A stretch of 24,649 nucleotides of DNA from a virus: positions 1 to 24,649 of IMG/VR virus record IMGVR_UViG_3300045945_000202; one strand, given 5' to 3'. The notes under the pieces are model-generated. The model searched no databases, had not been told where the DNA came from, and saw only the letters and a list, made by a program, of their open reading frames with translations. The translations under genes and the position numbers were made by a program. This document shows positions 17,545 through 24,649 of this stretch, in pieces. The first letter of the stretch is position 1; each line of letters begins with the position of its first letter.

Positions 17545-19166
17545 TGGGTCTTCTGCTGCGCGCCGCTGATAGCCGGGTCTTCGAAGACCACTGGTGGACG
17601 CCTGGGAACGTGGTCGTGATGCCGGACGGAGGCGCCGGCGCCGCTGGGCCGACGGAACCGCTCAAGGTGTCGACCGTCTGGCGCGCGGTGAACGTCCTCG
17701 CCGCCGGTGTCGCGATGCTGCCCGTGGACGTGTTCAAGCGCCTTGAGCCGACCAAGCCCGGGCGCCCCGCAGGTGCGGAGGTGGCGCGCGAGGAGCCCTG
17801 GCACAACAAGATCCGGCTGGGCCCCAGCCCTTTCCAGAGCAGCTTTACTTGGCGGCACCAGTTGGTCGGCCAGGTGGTCCTCGGCGGCAACTACTACGCG
17901 CAGAAGATCCGCCGCGGGGGCGCGAGCGGCCCGATCGAGTGGCTGTGGCCGCTCGATCCCGCGCGCTGCCGACCGATCGACCTGCGCGGCGACGGGACGA
18001 TTCAGTACGAGTACATCCAGAAGAACGGCATCCCGCGCGCCGACCTGACGCAGCGCGAGATCTTCCACGTCCGCGGCTTCACGCGCGACGGCGTCTTGGG
18101 GATTTCGGTGATCGAGCTCATGCGCGACACGGTCGCGCAATCGCTCGCGGCGAAGCGACAGCGCACGGCGTTCCTCAAGAAGGAGCTGCGCCCGTCGGTC
18201 GTGATCAAGCACCCGCTCGAGATCGGAGACAAGGCCTGGGAGAAGCTGTCGTCGCGTTTCCTGAAGGCCTACGGCGGCCCATCGAATGCGGGCACCGCGA
18301 TGATCCTCGACGAGGGAATGGACATCGCGACTTTCCAGGTCTCGAGCCGCGACGCTCAGTACATCGAGGGCGAGCACTTCAACGTCGAGGAGTTCCTGCG
18401 CTACATCGGCGTGCCGGGCGTGCTCGCGGGCTACCCCGACAAGACCGCGACCTACGCGAGCGCCGAGAGCTTCATGCAGATGTTCGTGAGCCACGGTCTG
18501 ATGCCGGTCACGAAGAACCTTGAGCAGGACTTGACGGGCGCCCTGTACGGACGAGACCAGGACGAGCTCTCCGTGCGCTTCAACCTCGACGCACTTCTGC
18601 GCGCGGATTCGCAGGCGCGCGGCGAGTTCTACCGCGTGCTCGTCGAGCTCGGGATCCTGACGCGCAACGAGGTGCGCGAGCTCGAGAACCGCAACCCGCT
18701 CGACGGCCTCGACGAACCCCTGACGCCCCTGAACATGAGCGCCGGCGACGGGGAGCCCACGCCCAAGAAGGGCGAAGCCCGGCCGCCTGCCGGCGATGGA
18801 CCACCGTCGCGTCGACCGTCCGAGCCGGCACCCGATGAGGAGGACCAGGCCCGCGCGCGTGCGATCCTGCGGCGGGTCGCCGCCCGGGTGCTGCGGAAGG
18901 AGATCTTCGCCTTCGCCGGCGCGCCAGGGAAGAAAGGCGCCGCCGAGCGGTTCGCCGGCGACGCCGAGGGCTGGCGCGCCGAAGTCTCCAAGTTCTACGA
19001 GCGGCACGTCGAACTGCTCGGCGAGGCTTTGATGATCGAGCCGGCCGCAGCCGCGGCGTACTGCGCTGACCATCGCCGGCAGCTCCTCGAGGCCGGCCTG
19101 GCGGCGGTGCAGCTGTGGGGCGAGGAGGAAGTCGATCGACTGCTCGGCCTGGCGCTGGGCCGATAG
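17544..19166 (+). CDS. Portal protein, HK97 family
   Basis: This 540-residue protein starts at ATG sharing a base with the previous stop. Portal hallmarks include KVSTVWRAVNVLAAGVAMLP (about 33-52), VDVFKRL, a central WRHQLVGQVVLGGNYYAQK, and the clip/stem region EEFLRYIGVPGVLAGYPD and ESFMQMFVSHGLMPVTKNLE. It forms the dodecameric DNA gate at one capsid vertex. Residues about 430-540 are an extension after the core: an acidic Pro-rich linker, then helices (RVAARVLRKEIFAFAGAPGK, EGWRAEVSKFYERHVELLGE). Such tails are seen in some portals of this type. Packaging context is conserved on both sides. Confidence 0.93.
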   Translation: MGLLLRAADSRVFEDHWWTPGNVVVMPDGGAGAAGPTEPLKVSTVWRAVNVLAAGVAMLPVDVFKRLEPTKPGRPAGAEVAREEPWHNKIRLGPSPFQSSFTWRHQLVGQVVLGGNYYAQKIRRGGASGPIEWLWPLDPARCRPIDLRGDGTIQYEYIQKNGIPRADLTQREIFHVRGFTRDGVLGISVIELMRDTVAQSLAAKRQRTAFLKKELRPSVVIKHPLEIGDKAWEKLSSRFLKAYGGPSNAGTAMILDEGMDIATFQVSSRDAQYIEGEHFNVEEFLRYIGVPGVLAGYPDKTATYASAESFMQMFVSHGLMPVTKNLEQDLTGALYGRDQDELSVRFNLDALLRADSQARGEFYRVLVELGILTRNEVRELENRNPLDGLDEPLTPLNMSAGDGEPTPKKGEARPPAGDGPPSRRPSEPAPDEEDQARARAILRRVAARVLRKEIFAFAGAPGKKGAAERFAGDAEGWRAEVSKFYERHVELLGEALMIEPAAAAAYCADHRRQLLEAGLAAVQLWGEEEVDRLLGLALGR

Positions 19167-19174
19167 GGAGGGGC

Positions 19175-20086
19175 ATGATGTTTCTTCACCACGTTGTGGG
19201 GCGGCCGTGGGCGGTCACGCAGGAGATCGCCGACCAGGTCCAGCAGATCCTCGAGGCCGAGGGCTATCGTGGGCTGCGCCAGCTGGCGGAGCTGCACCGC
19301 GACGCACGTGCGCACGCCGAGGCCCGCGGCGGCCAGCGAGCCGGCGGACGGTCGACCGGCAGCGTCGCCATCATCCCGGTCTTCGGATTCCTGACGCACC
19401 GCGGCGACGTCGTCAACAGCATGGAGACGACGTCGACCGCTGCGCTCGCCGAGGCCGCGCGCACGGCGGCGGCGGATCCGGCAGTCGACTCGATCCTGCT
19501 TGAACTCGACAGCCCGGGCGGCGAGGTGTACGGCGTGACGGAGGCGGCCACGGCCCTCCGCCAGGCTCGCGCCTCGAAGCCCCTGATCGCGGCCGTCAAC
19601 ACGCACGCGGGCAGTGCGGCCTACTGGCTCGCGGCGCAGGCTGACGAGATCGTGGTGACGCCCTCGGGCGAGGTCGGCTCGATCGGCGTGTTTGGCGCAC
19701 ACGAAGACAAGTCAGAGGCCCTGAAGGCGCAAGGACGGAAGCTCACGATCGTCTCGGCTGGGAAGTACAAGGTCGAGCGCAGCGCCCACGCGCCGTTGAG
19801 CGACGAGGCTCTCGGCGCCATGCAGGCTGACGTCGACCGCTACTACGGCATGTTCGTCTCGGACGTCGCGAAGGGCCGTAAGGTGCCTGTCGACTCCGTG
19901 CGCTCCGGATTCGGCGAAGGCCGGATGGTCGGGGCGAAGGAATCGGTCGCGGTGGGCATGGCGACTGCCGTGGGGACCCTCGACGACGCGGTCCGCCGCG
20001 CGGCGTCGCTGGGCGCCGAGAGGCGGCGTTCGATGTCTGCTCTCGCGGCTGCACAGGTGTCGCGCGCGACCCTCGACGTGGGGTAG
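19175..20086 (+). CDS. S49-family prohead maturation protease
   Basis: This is 303 residues from ATG 19175 (a second ATG follows), with GGGAGGGG just upstream. The S49/ClpP-like core has SVAIIPVFGFLTHRG (about 63-77), LLELDSPGGEVYGV (oxyanion region, about 108-121), NTHAGSAAYWLA with the likely nucleophile S147, and SAGKYKVERSAHAP, where K197 or K199 is the candidate general base. It removes the scaffolding-like N-terminus of the capsid protein during head maturation. Its position between portal and capsid genes is diagnostic. The C-terminal 25 residues are variable. Confidence 0.92.
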   Translation: MMFLHHVVGRPWAVTQEIADQVQQILEAEGYRGLRQLAELHRDARAHAEARGGQRAGGRSTGSVAIIPVFGFLTHRGDVVNSMETTSTAALAEAARTAAADPAVDSILLELDSPGGEVYGVTEAATALRQARASKPLIAAVNTHAGSAAYWLAAQADEIVVTPSGEVGSIGVFGAHEDKSEALKAQGRKLTIVSAGKYKVERSAHAPLSDEALGAMQADVDRYYGMFVSDVAKGRKVPVDSVRSGFGEGRMVGAKESVAVGMATAVGTLDDAVRRAASLGAERRRSMSALAAAQVSRATLDVG

Positions 20087-20101
20087 CGTCGAAGAAAGTC
20101 C

Positions 20102-20294
20102 TTGACAGGGCCCAGGGTGGCTCTGGCAGGATCTTGACCGTTGACGTACCCGGTCAGCTCATAGAGCCGGCCGGGCCCGCTGGGAAAACCCGGGTCTCCT
20201 TCGAGCGCCCGTGACTCAGTGGCACCGATAGCGCGTTCGCTTTTCGGTGCCCGGAGCACGGGCTTTCGTGCTTTCAGGCACCAGGAGGACCGGG
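20102..20294 (+). promoter_or_regulatory. Structured leader of the capsid gene (promoter plus switch-like RNA)
   Basis: Three TTGAC motifs lie at 20102 (TTGACA), 20134 and 20141, but no good -10 follows at standard spacing. Hairpins are CCAGGG/CTCTGG (20111-20125), TGACCG/CGGTCA (20135-20156), GCTC/GAGC (20157-20167) and a long stem GGCACCGA/TCGGTGCC (20221-20228 with 20244-20251) with inner AGCG/CGCT. Next is AGCACG/CGTGCT (20255-20272). GGTGCC at 20246-20251 can instead pair with GGCACC at 20277-20282, directly before the AGGAGG at 20283-20288. The alternatives are mutually exclusive. No known RNA family is recognised. This is the longest non-coding stretch in the window. Confidence 0.5.
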
Positions 20295-21767
20295 ATGATG
20301 AGACTCGCGGCGCTGCGACAACAGCGCGAAACCCTCAAGGCCGAGTTCCGCGCCTGGCTCGACGGCGTGATCGCCACGGCGCACAAGGAAGGCCGCGGCC
20401 TCAACGCCGAAGAGGAGGCCAAGCAAAAGGAGTATCAGAACAAGCTCGCCAACGTCGACGGCCTGATCAGGGCCGAGGAAGCGCTGGCGACGCTCACGCC
20501 CGACAACACGTTGACCCCCGCGCTCGACGCCGGCCCGATCGGCGGCGGCTCCGCAGCGCCGGCGCCGCCCGCTGCCGCGCTCGAGCAGCTCGAGCCGGGC
20601 CTGGCAGTCGCCGGCCTCGGCCACCGCGCGGCGATCGAGGCCGCGACCCGCGTTCTCGTGGGCCGGTCCTCGCGCGGGATCCATGTGGCGCCCCCGAACG
20701 TCGCGCAGGATCCGATGCGCGGATTCCGCAACGTTGGCGAGTTCGCGATCGCGGTCCGCAACGCGGGCATGCGCCCGATGGCGGCCGATCGCCGACTGCT
20801 CGACGGCGGTCTGCTCGGCGCGCTGGGCGCCGGGGCGCTGCAGGCAGCGGCATCCGCGGGGACGTATCACCAGGAGTCCAACACCCCCGAGGGCGCGATG
20901 GTCCCGCCGGCGATGAGCCAGGCGATCTGGCAGATCGTCTTCGCCGACCCGCTCCTCGACTTGCTCACGGTCGAGCCGACCGAGAGCAACGCCGTCGACC
21001 TGCTGAAGGACGAGACGACTCCCTGGGGCGCCGCCGGCGTGCAGGCGTCCTGGCGCGCCGAGGGCGTGCAGATGACGCCGTCGAAGCTCGACACCAAGAC
21101 GGTGCAGTGCCGCGTCCAGGAGCTCTACGCGTTCGTCCTGGCGACGGGCGAGCTGCTCGACGACGCGCCGCGCCTGAACGACCGCCTGGCCGTGAAGGCG
21201 CCGGCGGCGATTCGGTGGAAGCTCGTCGAGTCGTTCATGTTCGGCACGGGCGCCGGCCAGCCGCTCGGCTGGGCGCACGTGAACTATGCGGGCCGGCTGC
21301 TCATCACCCGCACGACCGCGACGCAGGTCAAGCCCGACGACTTCGTGAACATGTTCGCGCGGCTGCTCGTGAGCGACGGCCCGGACCGTTCCTTCTGGGT
21401 CGTGAACCGCGACACGCTGCCGGACATCATCCTCAAGTCGATCGTCGGCAACATCCCGGTCTGGATGCCGCCCTCCGGCTTGGCCGGCGCGCCGCAGGGC
21501 ACGATCCTCGGCCGCCCGCTCTTCTACAGCGAGCACTGCCAGACGAAGGGCACGGCCGGCGACGTCCAGTTCGTGAACCCCGACGGCTACTACGCCCTGC
21601 AGCGTGGGCCGGCGAAGTTCGACGTCTCGATCCACCTGTTCTTCGACCAGAACATCTCCGCGTTCCGGTGGATGTTCCGGTTCGGCGGCCAGCCGCTGCT
21701 CTCCGCCGCCGTGTCCCCCGCGAAGGGCTCGAACACCAAGAGCCACTTCGTGATCCTGAACACGTAA
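20295..21767 (+). CDS. Major capsid protein, HK97 fold
   Basis: This is 490 residues from ATG 20295, six bases after AGGAGG. Residues about 5-65 are a coiled-coil delta-like domain (LRQQRETLKAEFRAWLDGVI, EEEAKQKEYQNKLANVDGLI) that acts as internal scaffold. An Ala/Pro linker (about 75-100) is the likely protease site. The capsid core begins near 190 (TYHQESNTPEGAMVPPAMSQ) and has the typical motifs FVLATGELLDDAPRLNDRLA, ESFMFGTGAGQPLG and HLFFDQNISAFRWMFRFGGQ. It builds the icosahedral shell. The stop is TAA, unlike most genes here, which end in TGA or TAG. The structured leader upstream suggests regulated high expression. Confidence 0.93.
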   Translation: MMRLAALRQQRETLKAEFRAWLDGVIATAHKEGRGLNAEEEAKQKEYQNKLANVDGLIRAEEALATLTPDNTLTPALDAGPIGGGSAAPAPPAAALEQLEPGLAVAGLGHRAAIEAATRVLVGRSSRGIHVAPPNVAQDPMRGFRNVGEFAIAVRNAGMRPMAADRRLLDGGLLGALGAGALQAAASAGTYHQESNTPEGAMVPPAMSQAIWQIVFADPLLDLLTVEPTESNAVDLLKDETTPWGAAGVQASWRAEGVQMTPSKLDTKTVQCRVQELYAFVLATGELLDDAPRLNDRLAVKAPAAIRWKLVESFMFGTGAGQPLGWAHVNYAGRLLITRTTATQVKPDDFVNMFARLLVSDGPDRSFWVVNRDTLPDIILKSIVGNIPVWMPPSGLAGAPQGTILGRPLFYSEHCQTKGTAGDVQFVNPDGYYALQRGPAKFDVSIHLFFDQNISAFRWMFRFGGQPLLSAAVSPAKGSNTKSHFVILNT

Positions 21768-21794
21768 CGACGAAGGGCAAGGAGGAGAGACACA

Positions 21795-22244
21795 ATGCAC
21801 TCGAACGTCAAGCCGAGCGACCAAGTCACGTTGCTCGACAAGCTCCCGCCGATCTCCCAGGGCGTGGCGACGGTGACCACGGGCTGGGTGAAGGCCTCGG
21901 ACTACAACCAGCTGCTGGCGCTGCTCGCGCTCGGCGTCATGGGCGCGTCGGGGACGGTCGACGCGAAGCTGCAGCAGGCGACAGACAGCGGCGGCAGCGG
22001 TGCGAAGGACGTTACCGGCTCGAACATCACGCAGATGGTGAAGGCGACCGACGACAACAAGTTCTCGTTCATCAACCTGGACCCGCAGAGGCTGGACGTG
22101 AACGGGGGCTTCTCGTACGTGCGCCTGTCCGTCACCGTGGGCACCGCCGCGTCGCTGATCTACGGCGCGCTGCTCGGCCTCAACCCGCGCTACGGGATCG
22201 CGTCGCACGGGACCGGCTTCAAGGAAGCCATCAACGTCAACTAG
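21795..22244 (+). CDS. Capsid-adjacent structural protein (decoration-like)
   Basis: This is 149 residues from ATG after AAGGAGGAG. It contains the pattern GTVDAKLQQATDSGGSGAKD, then ITQMVKATDDNKFSFINLDP, and a C-terminal beta region (GFSYVRLSVTVGTAASLIYG). Proteins with this pattern regularly follow the major capsid gene in siphoviruses and are thought to be small virion or head-surface proteins. The exact role is unproven. A strong hairpin follows its stop. Confidence 0.75.
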   Translation: MHSNVKPSDQVTLLDKLPPISQGVATVTTGWVKASDYNQLLALLALGVMGASGTVDAKLQQATDSGGSGAKDVTGSNITQMVKATDDNKFSFINLDPQRLDVNGGFSYVRLSVTVGTAASLIYGALLGLNPRYGIASHGTGFKEAINVN

Positions 22245-22263
22245 CGCCGGCGCCGGTCTCTGA

Positions 22264-22300
22264 CCCGGGGTCGGCGTTTCCGGCCCCGGGCCTTCACTTT
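22264..22300 (+). terminator. Strong hairpin after the capsid module
   Basis: CCCGGGGTCGG (22264-22274) pairs with CCGGCCCCGGG (22280-22290) over 11 bp (one T-G) with a CGTTT loop, followed by CCTTCACTTT. It lies 20 bases after the stop at 22244. The U-tract is interrupted, so read-through into the connector genes is likely. This would step down expression after the capsid genes. Confidence 0.6.
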
Positions 22301-22307
22301 CGGCAAG

Positions 22308-22320
22308 CAGGAGGCTCCTG
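22308..22320 (+). promoter_or_regulatory. Shine-Dalgarno buried in a small hairpin
   Basis: CAGGA-GGC-TCCTG (22308-22320) forms a 5-bp stem that contains the AGGAGG site and ends directly before the ATG at 22321. It would limit initiation on this gene unless opened by upstream ribosomes. Confidence 0.4.
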
Positions 22321-22596
22321 ATGCTCGTTCGCGCAGTGAAGCAAGTCGAGTTCCAGTACGGCCAGCGGCAGCGCCGCCTGGAAGTCGGCGAGACGATCGA
22401 TGCCGGCGCGATCCACCCGCGCGAGCTGAAGGCGTACCTCGACGCGGGCACCCTCGTCGAGGACGAGCCTGGCGCAGGACAGGCGCCGGTCGTGGACGAA
22501 GGCGGCGAGGAGACCGGCGAGAAGGGCAAGACGGGCAAGGAGCGGGCCGGCGGCGCCGCGGCCAAGGGTCGCGCCAAGGGAGCGGCCGCGAAGTAG
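22321..22596 (+). CDS. Small hypothetical head-region protein
   Basis: This is a 91-residue protein. The first 50 residues form a small beta/alpha domain (VEFQYGQRQRRLEVGETIDA, GAIHPRELKAYLDAGTLVE). The C-terminal 40 residues are a low-complexity tail rich in Glu/Gly, then Lys/Ala (GEKGKTGKERAGGAAAKGRA). Such short proteins between capsid and connector genes are common and uncharacterised. Its ribosome binding site lies in a hairpin. Confidence 0.65.
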   Translation: MLVRAVKQVEFQYGQRQRRLEVGETIDAGAIHPRELKAYLDAGTLVEDEPGAGQAPVVDEGGEETGEKGKTGKERAGGAAAKGRAKGAAAK

Positions 22597-22605
22597 GCCT
22601 CGCGC

Positions 22606-23595
22606 ATGGCGGCCCTCGACGTCATCACGCTCCAGGACCTGAAGGCGTACTTCGCGCCAGGCGGGTCGAGCCGCGACCCGATGTTGCGGACCTGGATCAC
22701 CGTGGCGTCGCGGATCCTCGAGAACGAGCTCGGGCGGCGTCTCGTCTACCGCGCGCCACTCGAGGTGGCCACCGGCGACAACATCGTCGTCGACGGGGCG
22801 CTCGCGAACGGCGCGCTTGCGCTCGCCGGCCAACCGAACAGCGCCGGCCGCAACGTCGTCGTCACCATCCTCGACGCGAACCGGTCGCTCACGGCGGGAC
22901 AGCTCACCGTCACCGGCACCGTCGCCGGCGTGGTGGGCGTCACCGAGATCTTCGACCTCGCGGCCTTCGTTCAGCAGTCTTTCGACGCGTCGGGGTTCCT
23001 CCGGCTCTACGGGACGAAGTTCTTCACGGCGATCTCGGGCGCGAGCATCGCGAACGCGGCGGGCAACGATGGTGCCGACAAGATCCGAGTCGGGACCTCG
23101 CTGGGCTACGTCGAGTACCACACGCCGCGGCGCGGCGACTGCGAGCTCTGGTCGCTCGAGTGGCCGGTCCTGAGCGTCCTCGAGATCAACGAGGACACGA
23201 GCCGCAGCTACGGCAGCGGGACGAAGCTGACGCTCAGCACCGACTACGTGCTCGACCTCAGCGAAGGCAAGTTCACGCGCGTGGCCGGCCAGCTGCCCTT
23301 CTACTGGCTCTCGAGCTGGCGATCCCAGCGGCTGGTGTATTCGGCCGGCTACGCGAACGCGCTCACCGTCCCCGAGGACGTCAAGGACATCTGTCGGCGA
23401 CTGGTCGTCTTGCTGTTCCAGGAGGTCGACAAGGGCCGCATCGGGATCAGCGGCGCCAGCGATCCCGGTGGCAATTGGACGCGATTCGGACCCTCGAAGT
23501 TGACCAGCGAGATGCGCGACCAGCTCGAGGCCTACCGCCGGCGACGCTTCGGCACGGACACGGGCGAGCGTGAGTTCGACCTGGAGGCCGCATGA
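22606..23595 (+). CDS. Head-tail connector (gp6-like adaptor) with inserted beta domain
   Basis: This is a 329-residue protein. Residues 1-50 (TLQDLKAYFAPGG, WITVASRILENELGRRLVYR) and about 167-329 (VEYHTPRRGDCELWSLEWPV, TLSTDYVLDLSEGKFTRVAG, YSAGYANALTVPEDVKDICR) match the gp6-type adaptor that forms a ring below the portal. Between them, about 55-165, sits an extra beta-sandwich-like segment (RNVVVTILDANRSLTAGQLT, EIFDLAA, GNDGADKIRVG). Usual adaptors are about 100-200 residues. It overlaps the next gene by ATGA. Confidence 0.8.
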   Translation: MAALDVITLQDLKAYFAPGGSSRDPMLRTWITVASRILENELGRRLVYRAPLEVATGDNIVVDGALANGALALAGQPNSAGRNVVVTILDANRSLTAGQLTVTGTVAGVVGVTEIFDLAAFVQQSFDASGFLRLYGTKFFTAISGASIANAAGNDGADKIRVGTSLGYVEYHTPRRGDCELWSLEWPVLSVLEINEDTSRSYGSGTKLTLSTDYVLDLSEGKFTRVAGQLPFYWLSSWRSQRLVYSAGYANALTVPEDVKDICRRLVVLLFQEVDKGRIGISGASDPGGNWTRFGPSKLTSEMRDQLEAYRRRRFGTDTGEREFDLEAA

Positions 23596-24194
23596 GCCCA
23601 GCCGAAGAGATCCGCGGGACTGCGATTCGCCTCCGGCAGCTGCCCAGCGAGCTGCAGAGGGTGGAGCGCAGCGCCGGCCGGCGCGCGGCGCGGAAGCTCC
23701 GCCAGGCCGCGCTCGACCGGTTCACAGCGACCGGACTGGGCCGGGCGATCTTCCGAGCCAGAGCGGCGAGCGCCGACGAGAAGGCGTCGCGCACCAGGGC
23801 CCTGCGCGCGGTTTTCCCGATGCCGCGCGTCGAGTCGCCGGCGGAGGGAGCGCTCCGCATCAGCTACAGCCTGAAGGGCACCGCCGCGCTCGTCCAGCAG
23901 GGCGGGAGGACGAAGGCCCACGAGATCGTCGCGCCGCGCGCGAAGTTCCTGTCCCGGCGCGGGGCCGCACGGCTCGAGATGGCGCGCCGCGGCTTTGTTC
24001 CGCCGTCGCTCGCGGGCCTGGGGCGCGTGCTGGCGCTCAAGAGCTCGGGCGGGACCCGCTTCGCCGTCACCGTGAAACATCCGGGCTCGCGGATCCCGCA
24101 GAACCGCTTCCTAGACGCCGCCGGCGCCGACGCGCTCCAGGTCCTGCAGTTCGACCTCGAGCAGGGCTACCAGAAGGCGACGGGGAAGGTGTGA
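23592..24194 (+). CDS. Head-tail joining / tail-completion protein (HK97 gp10-like)
   Basis: This is 200 residues, starting at ATG overlapping the connector stop. It is basic, with an N-terminal helix (IRLRQLPSELQRVERSAGRR), a segment SLKGTAALVQQGGRTKAHEI, the stretch VTVKHPGSRIPQNRFLDAAG and a C-terminal helix. The V-x-H-P-G-x-x-x-x-N-F-like pattern followed by a last helix is typical of minor tail or neck proteins of the HK97 gp10 group. Genome position between connector and tail terminator supports this. Confidence 0.72.
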   Translation: MSPAEEIRGTAIRLRQLPSELQRVERSAGRRAARKLRQAALDRFTATGLGRAIFRARAASADEKASRTRALRAVFPMPRVESPAEGALRISYSLKGTAALVQQGGRTKAHEIVAPRAKFLSRRGAARLEMARRGFVPPSLAGLGRVLALKSSGGTRFAVTVKHPGSRIPQNRFLDAAGADALQVLQFDLEQGYQKATGKV

Positions 24195-24197
24195 AGG

Positions 24198-24649
24198 ATG
24201 CCCGACGCGAGAGCGCAACGCATCGTCGAAGCCGTCAAGGGGATCCTCGCGGGGATCGTCGGCGACGGCGGCGTCAACTACTGGAAGACGCCCGACGTGG
24301 TCGTGATCGTTCCCGATCTGAGCGGGGAGCTGCTCGACACGACCATCTCGACCCCGGATCCCGCCGGTCCAGCGATCTACGCGATCGTGCCCGTGCGCTG
24401 GACTCGCGCCCCGCGCACCAACCGCCAGTCGGAGATGGACTTCATCCTCGACCTGTTGCTCGCGCAGCGCTTCAACTTCGACAACGAGTCGCCATTCCCC
24501 TCGGCCGCCTATACGCCCCCCGACCCAAATCGGTTCGAGGTTCAGACACGGATGCAACGGGACGTCGAGAAGGCGCTCTGCGGCGGCGACCTGACCCTCG
24601 GCATCCAGAACGGGCCCTGGAACACGCAGATCGTCGAGTGGGACGTCAG
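24198..24649 (+). CDS. Tail-terminator-like protein, cut by window end
   Basis: An ATG at 24198 opens a frame without stop to the window end (at least 150 residues). It begins MPDARAQRIVEAVKGILAGI, a helix, followed by a strand-rich part (KTPDVVVIVPDL, GPAIYAIVPVRWTR) and NRQSEMDFILDLLLAQRF, then LTLGIQNGPWNTQIVEWDV. An N-terminal helix, beta sheet and second helix with this gene order fit a tail terminator or minor tail protein that caps the tail tube. Family membership is inferred mainly from context. The 3' part is missing. Confidence 0.65.
   Translation, partial: MPDARAQRIVEAVKGILAGIVGDGGVNYWKTPDVVVIVPDLSGELLDTTISTPDPAGPAIYAIVPVRWTRAPRTNRQSEMDFILDLLLAQRFNFDNESPFPSAAYTPPDPNRFEVQTRMQRDVEKALCGGDLTLGIQNGPWNTQIVEWDV

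Noticed and set aside
20122-20140. TGGCAG-N5-TTGAC-like sequence resembling a sigma-54 promoter
   Set aside because: The -12 element lacks the required GC (TTGA instead of TTGC) and no activator is known here.
994-20237. TAGCGC motifs as a genome-wide operator network
   Set aside because: The inverse GCGCTAC is frequent as Arg-Tyr codons. Only the clustered copies between the two divergent regulators stand out.
1-24649. CRISPR array, insertion sequence, integrase or rRNA
   Set aside because: No regularly spaced repeats, transposase or recombinase motifs, or rRNA-like sequence were seen on either strand.

Overview
The window is one continuous piece of a GC-rich, tailed double-stranded DNA phage (siphovirus type with an HK97-like head), or the same region of a prophage. 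The hallmark genes occur in the usual order: HNH endonuclease, P27-like small terminase, large terminase, portal, S49 prohead protease, HK97-fold capsid, head-tail connector, neck protein and tail terminator. There is no integrase, polymerase or rRNA. The host cannot be named. A lipobox lipoprotein and a predicted beta-rich exported protein in the lysis block hint at a Gram-negative host. GTG starts and 4-base stop/start overlaps are very common.

Layout. (1) 1-2130: a control and moron-like end. A ribbon-helix-helix protein and an exported HEAT-like protein run leftward. A Fis-type HTH protein runs rightward from a shared 89-bp divergent control region that carries repeated TAGCGC-type half-sites. 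A DUF6941-like gene points left. (2) 2241-5450: a tightly overlapped early operon of very small proteins, several with CxxC zinc motifs or one membrane span, with a MazG-like pyrophosphohydrolase and one reversed cysteine-rich gene. (3) 5447-9298: replication and DNA handling, comprising a ParB-like protein with a phage-type zinc tail, an initiator-like protein whose gene contains iteron-like CCGTTWC repeats, and a RusA-type resolvase. (4) 9307-11405: zinc-ribbon genes and an SprT-like metalloprotease. (5) 11514-14119: a lysis block with a GH108-type endolysin, lipoprotein, exported beta-rich protein, holin-like protein and a membrane/coiled-coil protein. (6) 14130 to the end: packaging and head morphogenesis, cut by the window edge inside a tail-terminator-like gene.

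The most unusual signals are RNA-level. Two tRNA-like elements (10097-10164 and 12128-12199) each have a paired 7-bp acceptor stem and a canonical T-arm, and the second also encodes CCA. Both have a reduced core and both lie inside the first codons of a protein ORF. The capsid gene is preceded by a 208-base non-coding leader with mutually exclusive pairings that end beside its ribosome binding site. The endolysin appears to start with TTG in the U-tract of a terminator-like hairpin whose loop carries the ribosome binding site. No gene-free stretch exceeds 300 bases; the longest is the capsid leader (20087-20294).
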